Below are positions 1-8,817 of a stretch of 64,000 bases of DNA, one piece after another (the stretch's first letter is position 1; each line of letters starts with the position of its first letter). Below the pieces are notes generated by a model that saw only the letters and a program-made list of their open reading frames with translations, was not told where the DNA came from and made no database searches. The translations under genes and the position numbers were made by a program. This DNA is from Typha latifolia (taxonomy: Eukaryota > Streptophyta > Magnoliopsida > Poales > Typhaceae), in contig CM034106.1 of the NCBI GenBank assembly GCA_019914945.1, positions 4,030,001-4,094,000 of the forward strand, given 5' to 3'.

Positions 1-582
1 GTAAGTGTTGGATAGATTGGACGAAAGGGGAGAAGAGGGCCACCCCTAAGGGACTAGGGTGATTAGCCGGACGAGGGAGGTTAGAAGCGGCGTCGCCGGG
101 GATTGAGAGAACGGGAGCGAAGAAGACGAAGGAGGCAAGGCAAAACTCAATCTCAATAATCAATAATAATCTTGGTTGCCCTACACATCCTTTTATAGGC
201 TAACCAACAACTCACATTAACCCTAAAACACAATTTTAGCCGACCGCGTTCGAACTCGCCCGACCGCGTTCGAACGCACTGAATTAGCTCTTCTGGATTT
301 GCGAACGCGATGCAGGCGTTCGAACGCGCCTGTCGGTATTTGTGAACGCGATGCAAGCGTTCACAGTGCGTTCGAACGCACCACGTTCGAACGCACAGTA
401 CATTCTCTTCACCACGTTCACAACCCCGTTCACAAACCGCGTTCGAACTTACTCCACCCGCGTTCGAACGCGACTTATAGAAAACTTATTTTAATGGAAA
501 TTAAACACTAAAACATGAAGCAAAAACACTCCTAAAGTGAATCCATGCTCGAGACGACGTCGGTGAAGTCCGAATCGTATCA
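1..582 (-). repeat. 3' LTR of chrA copy A (truncated by window edge)
   Basis: Matches 4331-4925 of the right LTR almost base for base; about the first 300 bp of the plus-strand form are outside the window. In transcription order (right to left) it contains the TGATACGATTCGG start, the palindrome box array (about 480 down to 240), a TATA box (plus strand ttttatagg, 191-199) and the leader. The right LTR carries one extra half-box (gatcgaacgc) in the array, at about 4671, that is missing here. Confidence 0.9.
191..480 (-). promoter_or_regulatory. LTR promoter: GCGTTCGAACGC array plus TATA box
   Basis: Reading right to left, about six TTCGAA-centred boxes, most of them full or near-full GCGTTCGAACGC, lie between 480 and 255, mixed with GCGTTCACA half-boxes. 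They are followed by CCTATAAAAGG (plus 191-199), a good plant TATA box. The same order recurs in every chrA LTR in the window. A promoter role is inferred from position. The boxes are CpG-rich and could equally be methylation targets. Confidence 0.6.
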
Positions 583-609
583 ATCCACCATGCTTCCGCA
601 ACCTTGTCC

Positions 610-807
610 TCAAGGTTTGAAGTTCGGAAAGCGATCCATGATATCTGACTCTAGCTCCCAGGTAGACTCGTCAGTAGATTTGCCCAGCCACTCAATTAGC
701 ACTTCAGTCTCTAATCTGGTCCCATGGCGTCTTCTCCTGCGGCCTAATACTCGGATTGGATCAGTGGGGCCATCCTCCTCCATTAGTTCGGGTAAGGCCG
801 AACCCAC
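610..807 (-). pseudogene. Chromodomain end of copy A integrase
   Basis: A 65-residue minus-strand frame ending close to the 3' LTR. It shows the end of a chromodomain: a hydrophobic strand with EVLIEWLG, then STWE and the terminal FPNF motif typical of chromovirus integrases, where the chromodomain directs insertion towards particular chromatin. It follows the integrase tail at 826-1023 but is in a different frame, so the integrase C-terminus is broken into pieces. The stop lies about 27 bp before the 3' LTR, leaving room only for the polypurine-type primer region, which is weak here. Confidence 0.8.
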
Positions 808-825
808 TATATGGTTAGGCCCGAT

Positions 826-1023
826 CTAGGCCTTCAATGCTGATACATGGAAGACCGGATGTATCCTGGTTCCTTCAGGTAGGTCCAACCGGTAAGCTAC
901 TGGACCAATTCGTTGTAGCACTCGGTACGGACCGTAGTACTTGTAACCCAACTTTTGGTTCAAAATTGGTCTCAATGTGGATTGTCGATACGGTTGAGCT
1001 TGAACGAACACCAATTGATTCAC
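826..1023 (-). pseudogene. Integrase C-terminal (GPYRVL) segment of copy A
   Basis: A 65-residue minus-strand frame containing YYGPYRVLQRIGPVAYRLDLP and HPVFHVSALK. This is the conserved GPY/F module and the FHVS motif that precede the chromodomain in Ty3/gypsy integrases. It continues the large frame at 1033-3384 after a frameshift near 1025. The module is thought to help integrase bind and multimerise on DNA. Its sequence is undamaged apart from the frame breaks. Confidence 0.82.
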
Positions 1024-1032
1024 CTCAAATTC

Positions 1033-3384
1033 TCACTCACGTCGGCCTTTGTCATGAGTTTGCTTCATGCGGTTTTGGGCTGTGGCTAGGTGAGTCTTGA
1101 GCAGTCTCAATGTTTCATCTCGATCAGCAAGCTCCAAGTCAAGCTCGGTCCTATCCGCCGCCGCGAGTCTATCATAGGCACGCAAGATAGGGGGAGTGCG
1201 CCCATAAACCGCCTCAAAGGGGGTCATGCCGATGCTAGAGTGATGAGCCGTATTGTATGACCACTCAGCCCATGGAAGGAATTTGACCCAATCCTTTGGT
1301 CGTTCCGCCACAAAGCATCGCAAGTATTGCTCCAGTCCACGATTCACCACCTCGGTTTGGCCATCTGTCTCGGGGTGATAAGCTGAACTCAGGTTGATTT
1401 GAGTCCCTTGCAATCTGAAGAACTCGGACCAAAACTCACTGATGAAGATGCGATCTCGGTCTGACACGATCGTCCTAGGCATCCCATGCAAGCGTGCCAC
1501 TTCCTGAACAAAAATTTCAGCAACCCTTTTTGCTGAAAACGGGTAAGACAATGTTATGAAATGAGCATATTTGCTCAGTCTATCCACCACAACAAACACC
1601 ACCGATTGTCCCCGAACCTCCGGCAGCCCCTCGATGAAGTCCATGGAGATATCCTCCCAAATACGCTCTGGTATAGGTAGTGGTTGTAGCAGCCCACTAG
1701 GCTTGAGTGCCTCCGATTTGACTCGTTGGCAGATTTGACATTCACGCACATACTTCTTCACGTCCGTCTTCATCGCTCTCCATGTATAGTTTTGGGCCAG
1801 CCGCTTGTAGGTACGTAATACCCCTTCATGCCCTGCTATAGGAGTATCATGGAAATGTGCCATCAATAGTCTCCGTAGCTCTTCGTTCCGGGGTACCTTG
1901 ATTCGCCCGCACTCTAGTACTAACCCATCGCGCTCCTCGTGCTCGGGATGGCTTGAGGGGTTCTCTCTCAACTCCTCCATGAGTTGGACCAGCTCACTAT
2001 CCTCTGCACTAGCTCTCCGCAGATCTGAGAAGAAAGGAAAGGTGGGCGCCGAGAAAGAAGCGAGCTCCCTTGCGACCCCTTCATTTGGAAGTTCAAGCAA
2101 CGGTTGGCTTCCATCTAGCAGCACTCTCTTGTCATTTCTCCAAAACATCAATGTGAGGCTTGTAAAATCAAATGTCACGGGCCCCAAGCTTCGAAGCCAT
2201 TGGGTCCCTAAAACAATATCGGCACCTTGCAAGGCCAACGGATAAAGATCCAATGTGAAAGTTTGGCCTTGCACCTTCAATTCCACACCTCCACAAATAA
2301 AATCTGCTTGCAATGTGGTGCCATCTCCGATTGTCACATCGAACCCTTCCATGGGTTCCGACTCGAGCCCAATCTTCCTAAGGAGCCTCTTGTCAATGAA
2401 GTTGTGGGTGGACCCGGTGTCAATCAAGATTCTCACTGTGGTTTTCTTGACTACCCCGTTTACCCGCAAGGTTTTTGGCGCATCTGTCCCCAAATAGGCG
2501 TGGAGGGAGATTTCGGCTATCATGTCCTCCACGGGTTGCTCCTCAGTTTCTTCTCCTTGCTGTCCAGCCACATCTGCACCTTCAGCTGCAAACTCGTCCT
2601 CCGCTTCCTCCAATCCATCGATTAGCATCACCGATCCCATCGGTTTAGCGCAGCGATGCCCGGGTACAAACTTTTCATCACAACGGAAGCATAGGCCCTT
2701 GGCTCTTCTTTCTTCTACTTGGGCTGGTGTGAGTGCTCGTCCCGGACCTCTAGGTGCATACTTCACATCTTGGGATGGCTTCAAGGGTGCTCGAGGAGGT
2801 ACCACTGTAGCAGCAACCCTTGGAACTCCGATAGTATTTCCCGCCGCTATGTTTGGTTGAGCTTGATTGCGGCTTCCTTGGCTCATCCAACTCTGTTTCA
2901 AGTGTATCTTCATGGCCCTATGTTTGTCTTCCATCAGCACCGCATCTTCGAAGGCCTCCTTTAAAGTTCTAGGCCTTAAAGCCCTCACATCGGCTTGTAT
3001 GTCACCTCGCAACCCGGAGATGAAGGTGCTGCGAAGTTGCTGATCCGTCCATGGTGGATGACATCGGCTACTAATCCTCTCAAATTCTTCTTGGTATGAC
3101 CCAACCGTGGTCTTTTGCACCGTCTTTGAGAGGAGAGCATCAAAGTCTTCATATCCCGATGCTCCAAATCGCCGTGTGATATCGGCGCAAAATTCAGCCC
3201 AAGTTTCGATAGCCTCAGTGGCATTGGCTGCTCGAAACCAATGAAGCGCCGCATCCTCAAGGTGGAAGCTCGCAAGCGTCACCTTGTACTCTTTCGCCGT
3301 TCCTTGGTATGCAAAGAATTGCTCCGCCCTATACAACCAATCGATCGGGTCGCCACCTTTGAACTTGGGGAATTCGAGACGCAC
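1033..3384 (-). CDS. Gag-protease-integrase frame lacking RT and RNase H
   Basis: A 783-codon uninterrupted minus-strand frame. Residues 1-170 hold the chromovirus gag core (FKGGDPIDWLYRAEQFF, then a DADVRALRPRTLKEAF-like end). At about 230-247 there is a zinc knuckle (CFRCDEKFVPGHRC). At about 310-335 is the aspartic protease site LIDTGSTHNFID. After the protease tail (LLDGSQP) the frame passes within a few residues to ELASFSAPTFP, the linker that normally follows RNase H, so the RT and RNase H regions are missing with the frame preserved. The integrase follows: HHCC zinc finger (H-H-C-x2-C around CQICQRV), core D (FVVVDRLSKYAHF), second D (IVSDRDRIF) and E (GQTEVVNRGLEQYL). The true start is upstream in another frame (3329-3943). 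In the family the full polyprotein would be roughly twice this length. Confidence 0.85.
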   Translation of the reverse strand: MRLEFPKFKGGDPIDWLYRAEQFFAYQGTAKEYKVTLASFHLEDAALHWFRAANATEAIETWAEFCADITRRFGASGYEDFDALLSKTVQKTTVGSYQEEFERISSRCHPPWTDQQLRSTFISGLRGDIQADVRALRPRTLKEAFEDAVLMEDKHRAMKIHLKQSWMSQGSRNQAQPNIAAGNTIGVPRVAATVVPPRAPLKPSQDVKYAPRGPGRALTPAQVEERRAKGLCFRCDEKFVPGHRCAKPMGSVMLIDGLEEAEDEFAAEGADVAGQQGEETEEQPVEDMIAEISLHAYLGTDAPKTLRVNGVVKKTTVRILIDTGSTHNFIDKRLLRKIGLESEPMEGFDVTIGDGTTLQADFICGGVELKVQGQTFTLDLYPLALQGADIVLGTQWLRSLGPVTFDFTSLTLMFWRNDKRVLLDGSQPLLELPNEGVARELASFSAPTFPFFSDLRRASAEDSELVQLMEELRENPSSHPEHEERDGLVLECGRIKVPRNEELRRLLMAHFHDTPIAGHEGVLRTYKRLAQNYTWRAMKTDVKKYVRECQICQRVKSEALKPSGLLQPLPIPERIWEDISMDFIEGLPEVRGQSVVFVVVDRLSKYAHFITLSYPFSAKRVAEIFVQEVARLHGMPRTIVSDRDRIFISEFWSEFFRLQGTQINLSSAYHPETDGQTEVVNRGLEQYLRCFVAERPKDWVKFLPWAEWSYNTAHHSSIGMTPFEAVYGRTPPILRAYDRLAAADRTELDLELADRDETLRLLKTHLATAQNRMKQTHDKGRRE

Positions 3385-3943
3385 GACTTGCCCACGGATG
3401 CCATTGTCTCGTTCGGATCATGTCCTTGTCTAACCGGGGAGGATGCACCATGAAGGGTTGATGATCCCTCCTTCGGTTTTGATTAACTAGTTGTGGTTCC
3501 GGATCGTATTGACCCGCCCACGGATCTTGATCTCCAAGGCGGTCTCCATAGTGGTTCACCCGTCGGATGGGTTCACCTGCAACTGGACCTGGTGTAACCA
3601 TCCTTGCTTGTTTCTGCCCATAGGGTGGTGGTAGCAGCGGCTCTTGTGGTTGCAAAGGCTGAACCGGTGGCGGTGGGTTCAAGGGGGTGGACTCGCGTCG
3701 TGGGGTCGATGGTGCTTTCCCGTTCGCCCGTAGTTCCCGCATCATCTCCATCATCATCTGGTTGTTGATGGCCAATTGCTCTGAAATAGACCCCAACATG
3801 GCTTGAATGCTAGGTTCTTCCGTATTCTGATTAGATCGGGCGGTTCCACGGGTGGAAGTCCTTGCAATCGTTTCTCCCTCCTCTATTGGGAGAATCTCTT
3901 CTTCATCATCTCGCCATGCAGCCATGGATCTGGTTGTCGTCAT
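3329..3943 (-). CDS. Gag N-terminal region of copy A (frameshifted from the main frame)
   Basis: Minus-strand frame beginning MTTTRSMAAWRDDEEE, with a Thr/Arg-rich segment, a short amphipathic stretch (about residues 48-72) and a Pro-rich region (about 80-110). The same N-terminus is seen in copy A2 (27352-27861) and, decayed, in copy A3, so the start at 3943 is well supported. The frame runs past the junction with 1033-3384 and ends in non-gag residues, placing a single frameshift near 3390. The PBS lies just upstream at 3970-3981. The region lies in the Gag capsid precursor N-terminus, which has no catalytic motif. Confidence 0.75.
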   Translation of the reverse strand: MTTTRSMAAWRDDEEEILPIEEGETIARTSTRGTARSNQNTEEPSIQAMLGSISEQLAINNQMMMEMMRELRANGKAPSTPRRESTPLNPPPPVQPLQPQEPLLPPPYGQKQARMVTPGPVAGEPIRRVNHYGDRLGDQDPWAGQYDPEPQLVNQNRRRDHQPFMVHPPRLDKDMIRTRQWHPWASRASRIPQVQRWRPDRLVV

Positions 3944-3969
3944 TGGAAGCGCTTGTCTGAGGAAAGGTG

Positions 3970-4026
3970 GCTCTGATACCAGCTTGATACGATCTTCTCT
4001 TTGGGGCTAAGGCTCTGATACCAGCT
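3970..4026 (-). promoter_or_regulatory. Two tRNA-Met primer-binding sites in a 42-bp repeat
   Basis: The plus strand has gctctgatacca at 3970-3981 and again at 4012-4023; the complement TGGTATCAGAGC is the usual initiator tRNA-Met primer site of plant LTR elements. Each is followed by gct and a TGATACGATC LTR start (3985 and 4027). The segment 3985-4026 is therefore a 42-bp unit made of an LTR terminus plus a PBS. Depending on which PBS primes, the 5' LTR of copy A is 4027-4925 or 3985-4925. Confidence 0.8.
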
Positions 4027-4925
4027 TGATACGATCTAGCACAGAACTTTGAAATTAGATCCCAAAATATTCTGTCGTCGGATCTACGTGAGATTTTGAT
4101 ATGTTGTATCCTCGTAAAAGAGCTTTCCAACAAATCAAGTTTCAGGCAAATCGGAGTTAGGGATCTCGAGATATCGTCTGTTTAGTGGACGAAGGTCAGG
4201 TGATCTGTTTTGGATCCGTGGATGGAGGCACGTGATCGTAGGAAATGGTAGATGGTGGTGGACCGGCGTTAATGTGGTGGCACCGGTGAAAAGTGATGGT
4301 GGAACGGTTGTGGTTGATGGAAGGATTAGGGCAAGTGTTGGATAGATTGGACGAAGGGGGAGAAGAGGGCCACCCCTAAGGGACTAGGGTAATTAGCCGG
4401 ACGAGGGAGGTTAGAAGTGGCGTCGCCGGGGATTGAGAGAACGGGAGCGAAGAAGACGAAGGAGGCAAGGCAAAACTCAATCTCAATAATCAATAATCAA
4501 TTTGGTTGCCTACCACATCCTTTTATAGGCTAACCAACAACTCACATTAACCCTAAAACACAATTTTAGCCGACCGCGTTCGAACTCGCCCGACCGCGTT
4601 CGAACGCACTTGAATTAGCTCTTCTAGATTTGCGAACGCGATGCAGGCGTTCGAACGCGTGATCGAACGCGCCTGTCGGTATTTGCGAACGCGATGCAAG
4701 CGTTCATAGTGCGTTCGAATGCACCACGTTCGAACGCACAGTACATTCTCTTCACCACGTTCACAACCCCGTTCACAAACCGCGTTCGAACTTACTCCAC
4801 CCGCGTTCGAACGCGACTTACAGAAAACTTATTTTAATGGAAATTAAACACTAAAACATGAAGCAAAAACACTCCTAAAGTGAATCCATGCTCGAGACGA
4901 CGTCGGTGAAGTCTGAATCGTATCA
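4027..4925 (-). repeat. 5' LTR of chrA copy A
   Basis: A segment of 899 bp with ends TGATACGATC and GATTCGTATCA-like (plus strand ...gaatcgtatca at 4925). The array of seven TTCGAA boxes lies at about 4570-4825 and the TATA box at 4521-4529 (plus ttttatagg), so transcription runs leftward into gag. It shows close identity to 1-582. Relative to the solo copy at 13706-14740 it lacks a short segment just inside the TGATACGATC end. Confidence 0.9.
4521..4825 (-). promoter_or_regulatory. 5' LTR promoter of copy A: palindrome array and TATA box
   Basis: Seven TTCGAA-centred boxes in about 260 bp, four of them the full 12-bp palindrome or one base off, plus a GATCGAACGC half-box and GCGTTCACA-type half-sites. 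A random 6-mer would be expected about once per 4 kb. The TATA box CCTATAAAAGG follows in the direction of gag transcription at 4529-4521. The promoter role is inferred from layout. Confidence 0.65.
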
Positions 4926-6431
4926 TGAACTTGATTCTTAGCCTAACAAATTGCACTTTGGCTATCACAGTGTACCTCCACCTTCTCTTGGTATACACCC
5001 AAGTCATCCGTCAGACCCAGCAACCAAATAGCCTCCTTTATAACCTCTATCATTGCCGTATACTCTGCCTCAGATGTAGATAAAGTAATAGTCGACTGTA
5101 AGGTAGACTTCTAACTCACCGGCCCTCTAGCAAGTGTGAAAACATATCTCGTAGTAGATCTACGCTTATCTAAATCACCTGCATAGTCCGAATCCACATA
5201 TCTACTAAGATGTAGACCAAGTCTATTATCTTTTATAAATTTTAGTCCAACTCCCACAGTACCATAGATATATCTCAGAATCCATTTCACAGCCTACCAA
5301 TGCCCTTTTCCTGGAGCATGCATACTAACAATGTTAATGGCTTATGAAATATCTGGCCTAGTGCACACCATTGCATATATTAGGCTTCCAATTACACTTG
5401 CATATGGTACCTTGGACATAGACTCTCTCTTAGCATCTGAACTGGGTGACATAGTTGCATTGAGCCTGAAATGAGGTGCCAATGGTGTACTTATTGATTT
5501 TGTTTTGCTATCAACCCTAAACCATTATAATACTTTCTTCAAATACTGCTCCTAAATTAAGCATACTATCCCTAATTTTCTATCTCTTCTAATCTCCATG
5601 TCAAGTATCTTCCTTGCTTCTCCTAGATCCTTCATTTCAAACTCCTTATTCAATTGGAGCTTCAATTTATCAATCTCCACCTTGCTCTTAGATGCTATCA
5701 ACATATTATCAACATATAAGAGCAAATAGATAAAGGATCCATCTTGAAGCTTCCTAAAGTACACACAATGATCATAGTGGCTTCGCTTGTACTTATGCCT
5801 CCATATAAACTGGTTAAACCACTTATACCACTGCCTAGGAGACTACTTCACAAAGATTTCTTCAATTTGCAAACTAAATCCTCTTTCCCACTGATTTTAA
5901 ACCCTTCCAGCTGTGTCATATAGATGTCCTCCTCCAAATCACCATGCAAGAAGGCGGTCTTCACATCCATCTGGGCAAGCTCAAGATCAAACTGAGCTAC
6001 CAAGGCTAGCAAAATCCGAATGGAGGAGTGTTTCACCACCAGAGAAAATACTTTATTATAGTCAATTCCCTCCTTTGAGCATACCCTTTTGCAACCAATC
6101 TAGCCTTGAATCTGACCCTGCCTTTTGATTGAGGATCATCCTTGGCATATATCCACTTGCACCCAATTATTTTCTTCCCTTTAGGGAGCTCCAACAAATC
6201 TCAAGTTTTATTTTTCTCAAGGGCCTTCATTTCATCATTCATTGCCCCTTTCCAATTTGCTCTTTCGGTGTTCTTCATGGTTTCTTTGAAGGTAGTAGGA
6301 AAGTCTTCATCAATCACTGGAAGAGCATAGACCAACATGTCAAAATAGCATGCCGGCCTTCTGATTTCTCTTCTTGGCCTTCTAACTGCTGTGGAGTCTT
6401 GACCACCAATTTCTAGTTCCATACTATCATC
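4926..6431 (-). pseudogene. copia-1 reverse transcriptase and RNase H remnant
   Basis: Minus-strand fragments. 6201-6422 has the pre-RT connection, with residues like W-x-GAMNDEMKALEKN. 5848-6039 holds the RT finger/palm (QMDVKTAFLHGDLEEDIYM). 5552-5764 holds the palm motif, here LLYVDNMLIA: the second catalytic Asp of YVDD has become Asn. Further left (5000-5450) RNase H-like text survives in pieces, including SVIGSLIYAMVCTRPDIS, and the frame is then lost at copy A. Frames are separated by stops and indels. It would have copied the element RNA into DNA inside virus-like particles; with YVDN and the stops it is inactive. Confidence 0.85.
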
Positions 6432-7500
6432 CTATTGCAAATTTGAATCTTCTTCATTTGCCCCTTCTGAAGGTGTATCTTGTGGTGGACTTGAATCTAC
6501 CACAAACTCCACATGCCGTGGAACATCTTTAGCACTACCATCAACCGGGCTATCTAATGCTTGACTTTGCTTCAGCATGGATGATTCATCAAATATAATA
6601 TCCCTGCTGATGATCAATTTCCTCAATTCTAGCCTCCAAACCCAAAATCCATTCACCCCAGAGCTAAAGCCCAAGAAGACGCCCTTCTTGGCTCTAGGAT
6701 CCAACTTGCTTTCCCTGACATGATAGTATGCATGACAACCAAAGATATGTAAGGAATCATAATCTGAAACAGGTTTGTCAGACCATACCTCCAATGGGCT
6801 CTTCCCATTATTTGTAGATAAAGGTAGCTGGTTGATGAATGACATGCATAGTTGATTGCCTCAGCCCAGAACTCCTTGCCCAATCCAGCATTGGACAACA
6901 TACACCGAACCTTCTCCAGTAAGGTCCAGTTTGGACATTCTGCCACGTCATTTTGCTGAGGTGCCTCTCTAACAGTGAAATGCCTTTCAATCCCTTCTTT
7001 CTTGTATAAACTTATGAAAGGATCTGAAGTGTACTCTCCACCATTATCTGATTTGAGCTTCTTTATCTTCTTGCCAGTCTGATTCTCAATCATCTTCTTC
7101 CAATTCTAAAAAATTTCAAGCACTTAGTTTTTATGGTGCATGGTATACACCCAAGATCTTCTAGAGTAGTCATCTACAAAGGTGACAAACTAGTGTTTTC
7201 CTCCCAATGAGGCCTTCCGGGTAGGCCCCTAAACATCTATGTGAATGTAATCCAAGATCCCCTTCGTCTGATGTACAGTAGTGATAAATTTAACTCTAGT
7301 TTGTTTGCCCAATACACAGTGTTTGCAAAATTCCAATTTAAGGTTCTTCACACCTTGATTTGATAGGCCTTATAAAGTTTTCTGTCCTGGGTGCCCCAAC
7401 CTCATATGCCATAATCTAGAAGAGTCAGCCTCACTAACAGAGTTACTTGAGGTGGCCGCTACACTTCCCAAATTTGTAGAGTCTTATAAGAAGTATAAAT
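6432..7500 (-). pseudogene. copia-1 integrase remnant
   Basis: Two overlapping minus-strand frames (6653-7093 and 6432-6845) cover the integrase core: KLKSDNGGEYTSDPF with the second catalytic Asp, then APQQNDVAECPNWTLLEKVRCML, which aligns with the QQNGVAERMNRTL motif carrying the catalytic Glu (the surrounding residues are changed). The C-terminal part has VFGCHAYYHV-like and KGVFLGFSSGVNGFWVW text. The N-terminal zinc-finger part (about 7100-7500) is decayed but readable in pieces. Stops and a frameshift near 6840 separate the pieces. Confidence 0.8.
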
Positions 7501-7507
7501 TGCTTCT

Positions 7508-7993
7508 TTATATGCCCTTCATCACCACCAATGCCCCCAATGTCACCTTCAATGCTCCATCCTTTAAAGTAGCAGTGAAGCCCTTTGATTCCAAAACCCC
7601 AAGGGAGATGAGGTTCTTCTTCAAATCCGGTATGTACCGGACTTCAGTTAGCTCTTTAACGGACCCATCTTGGAGCTTCAAATGAATAGTGCCAATGTAT
7701 CTTGACTCGTTGACAAAACCTCGTCTTTTTTTATGCTTGTCTACTTTGCGAATGAGAATTCGTACATCTTCAGCTCTACAAGGGCTATCATTGCCCATAA
7801 ACACAACTCCACCAGAGATCTTAAAAGTGGAGAACCAACTCCGATTTGGACACATATGGTATGTGCAACCGGAGTCTAAGATCCACTCATCTATGCTACA
7901 TGCTAGAGCCGAGCCTACCAAGGCACTTTCTAAGTCCTCATCATCTGAATGTGCCACATTTTTCTTTTGGGATTTCTTGTCCTTGTTCTTCAA
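7508..7993 (-). pseudogene. copia-1 protease and GAG-pre-integrase segment
   Basis: A 161-residue minus-strand frame. It starts in a basic/acidic linker, then has the copia protease site WILDSGCTYHMCPNRSWF, followed by the VFMGND flap-like region, the GTIHLKLQDGSVKELTEVRYIPDLKKNLISLG motif typical of copia protease C-termini, and the start of the GAG-pre-integrase domain. The frame is open here but is separated from gag (7990-8406) and from integrase by stops. The element protease would process Gag-Pol. The catalytic DSG is intact. Confidence 0.85.
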
Positions 7994-8738
7994 AACAAGA
8001 CAATCCTTCTTTTAGTGCCCTTTATTGCGGCAATAGGAACTTTGGTCTTTAGCAATCGTCTTCCTATCTGAAGATGTACCCCTTGACTTTGAGAAGATTT
8101 GCCGCTCTTCCCAAATTTTCTATTTTCTGATCTACCCCTTACCATCAATGCATTAAATGATGACTCATGTGTAGCTTGCTTGTCCAATATCCGGTACTCA
8201 TTGTTAATCAATGCATTTGCAACATCATTATAATAAATTGAATCCTTTCCATAAAGAAGGGTAGTAGTGAGGTGGTCACAAGTATCCGACAAGCAATTCA
8301 ACAATACCAATGCCTTGTCCTCATCCGAGGTTTTAACGTCCAAATTTTGCAAGTTCGCAAGTAACTTGTTGAAGGCATTCAAATGCTCCGCCATAGGTGT
8401 TCCCATCTTGTATTAAAATCTAAAAAACTTCTTCAAATAGAGCTGGTTCTCAATGCTCTTGGTCATGAATTTGTCTTCCAATTTCTTCCACAAGCTCTTT
8501 GCCGAATTCTCATTCATCATAGAGTACTTTTGGTCCTTTGCTAGACAAACCCGAATAGTGCTACAAGCTTGCCTTTTGGTCCTTCGGGTTTCTCCTCCAA
8601 GGTGATGTCCAATTCTTGTTGGAACAAAACATCCATAACTTCACATTCCCACATTCCAAAATTGTTGGTGCCATCAAACTTCTCAACTTCAAACTTTGCA
8701 TTTGAGACAAGTTTGTCCGATTTGGATGATTCCCCCAT
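7990..8738 (-). pseudogene. copia-1 gag remnant
   Basis: Minus-strand frames 8541-8738 (starting MGESSKSDKLVSNAKFEVEKF) and 7990-8406 (MGTPMAEHLNAFNKLLANLQNL and LVLLNCLSDTCDHLTTTLLYGKDSI) together form a UBN2/retrotran-gag type capsid domain of a Tnt1-like copia element. Between them, about 8407-8540, stops and indels interrupt the frame. A CCHC knuckle is recognisable only in decayed form near 8030. The start at 8738 follows the PBS by about 65 bp, a normal leader distance for this lineage. Confidence 0.82.
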
Positions 8739-8802
8739 TTTGCCAAAATTTATTCAATTTCTCACTATTCCCAAATTCAATAGCCTAGGTTTGAAACCAA
8801 TA

Positions 8803-8814
8803 GCTCTGATACCA
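8803..8814 (-). promoter_or_regulatory. copia-1 primer-binding site
   Basis: Plus-strand gctctgatacca, whose complement TGGTATCAGAGC matches the 3' end of initiator tRNA-Met. It is separated by three bases (att) from the LTR terminus tgttgtgc at 8818. This fixes the inner edge of the 5' LTR. Confidence 0.85.
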
Positions 8815-8817
8815 ATT

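Larger units (their letters stand above)
1..4925 (-). mobile_element. chrA copy A: Ty3/gypsy chromovirus, RT/RNase H deleted
   Basis: Minus-strand LTR retrotransposon cut by the window edge. The left (3') LTR is 1-582 and the right (5') LTR ends at 4925. Both end in TCGTATCA on the plus strand, the reverse complement of the TGATACGA start. Internal order on the minus strand is PBS, gag, zinc knuckle, protease, integrase, chromodomain; reverse transcriptase and RNase H are absent. The two LTRs are nearly identical where both are visible, apart from one box-sized indel in the promoter array, so the insertion looks recent. It lies in the RNase H region of copia-1, whose sequence resumes at 4926; the presumed TSD is TGAAC, but the other flank is outside the window. 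It cannot transpose without RT supplied in trans. Confidence 0.9.

Noticed and set aside
1898..2964. Plus-strand open frames opposite the 783-codon frame of copy A
   Set aside because: Shadows of the real minus-strand coding frame.
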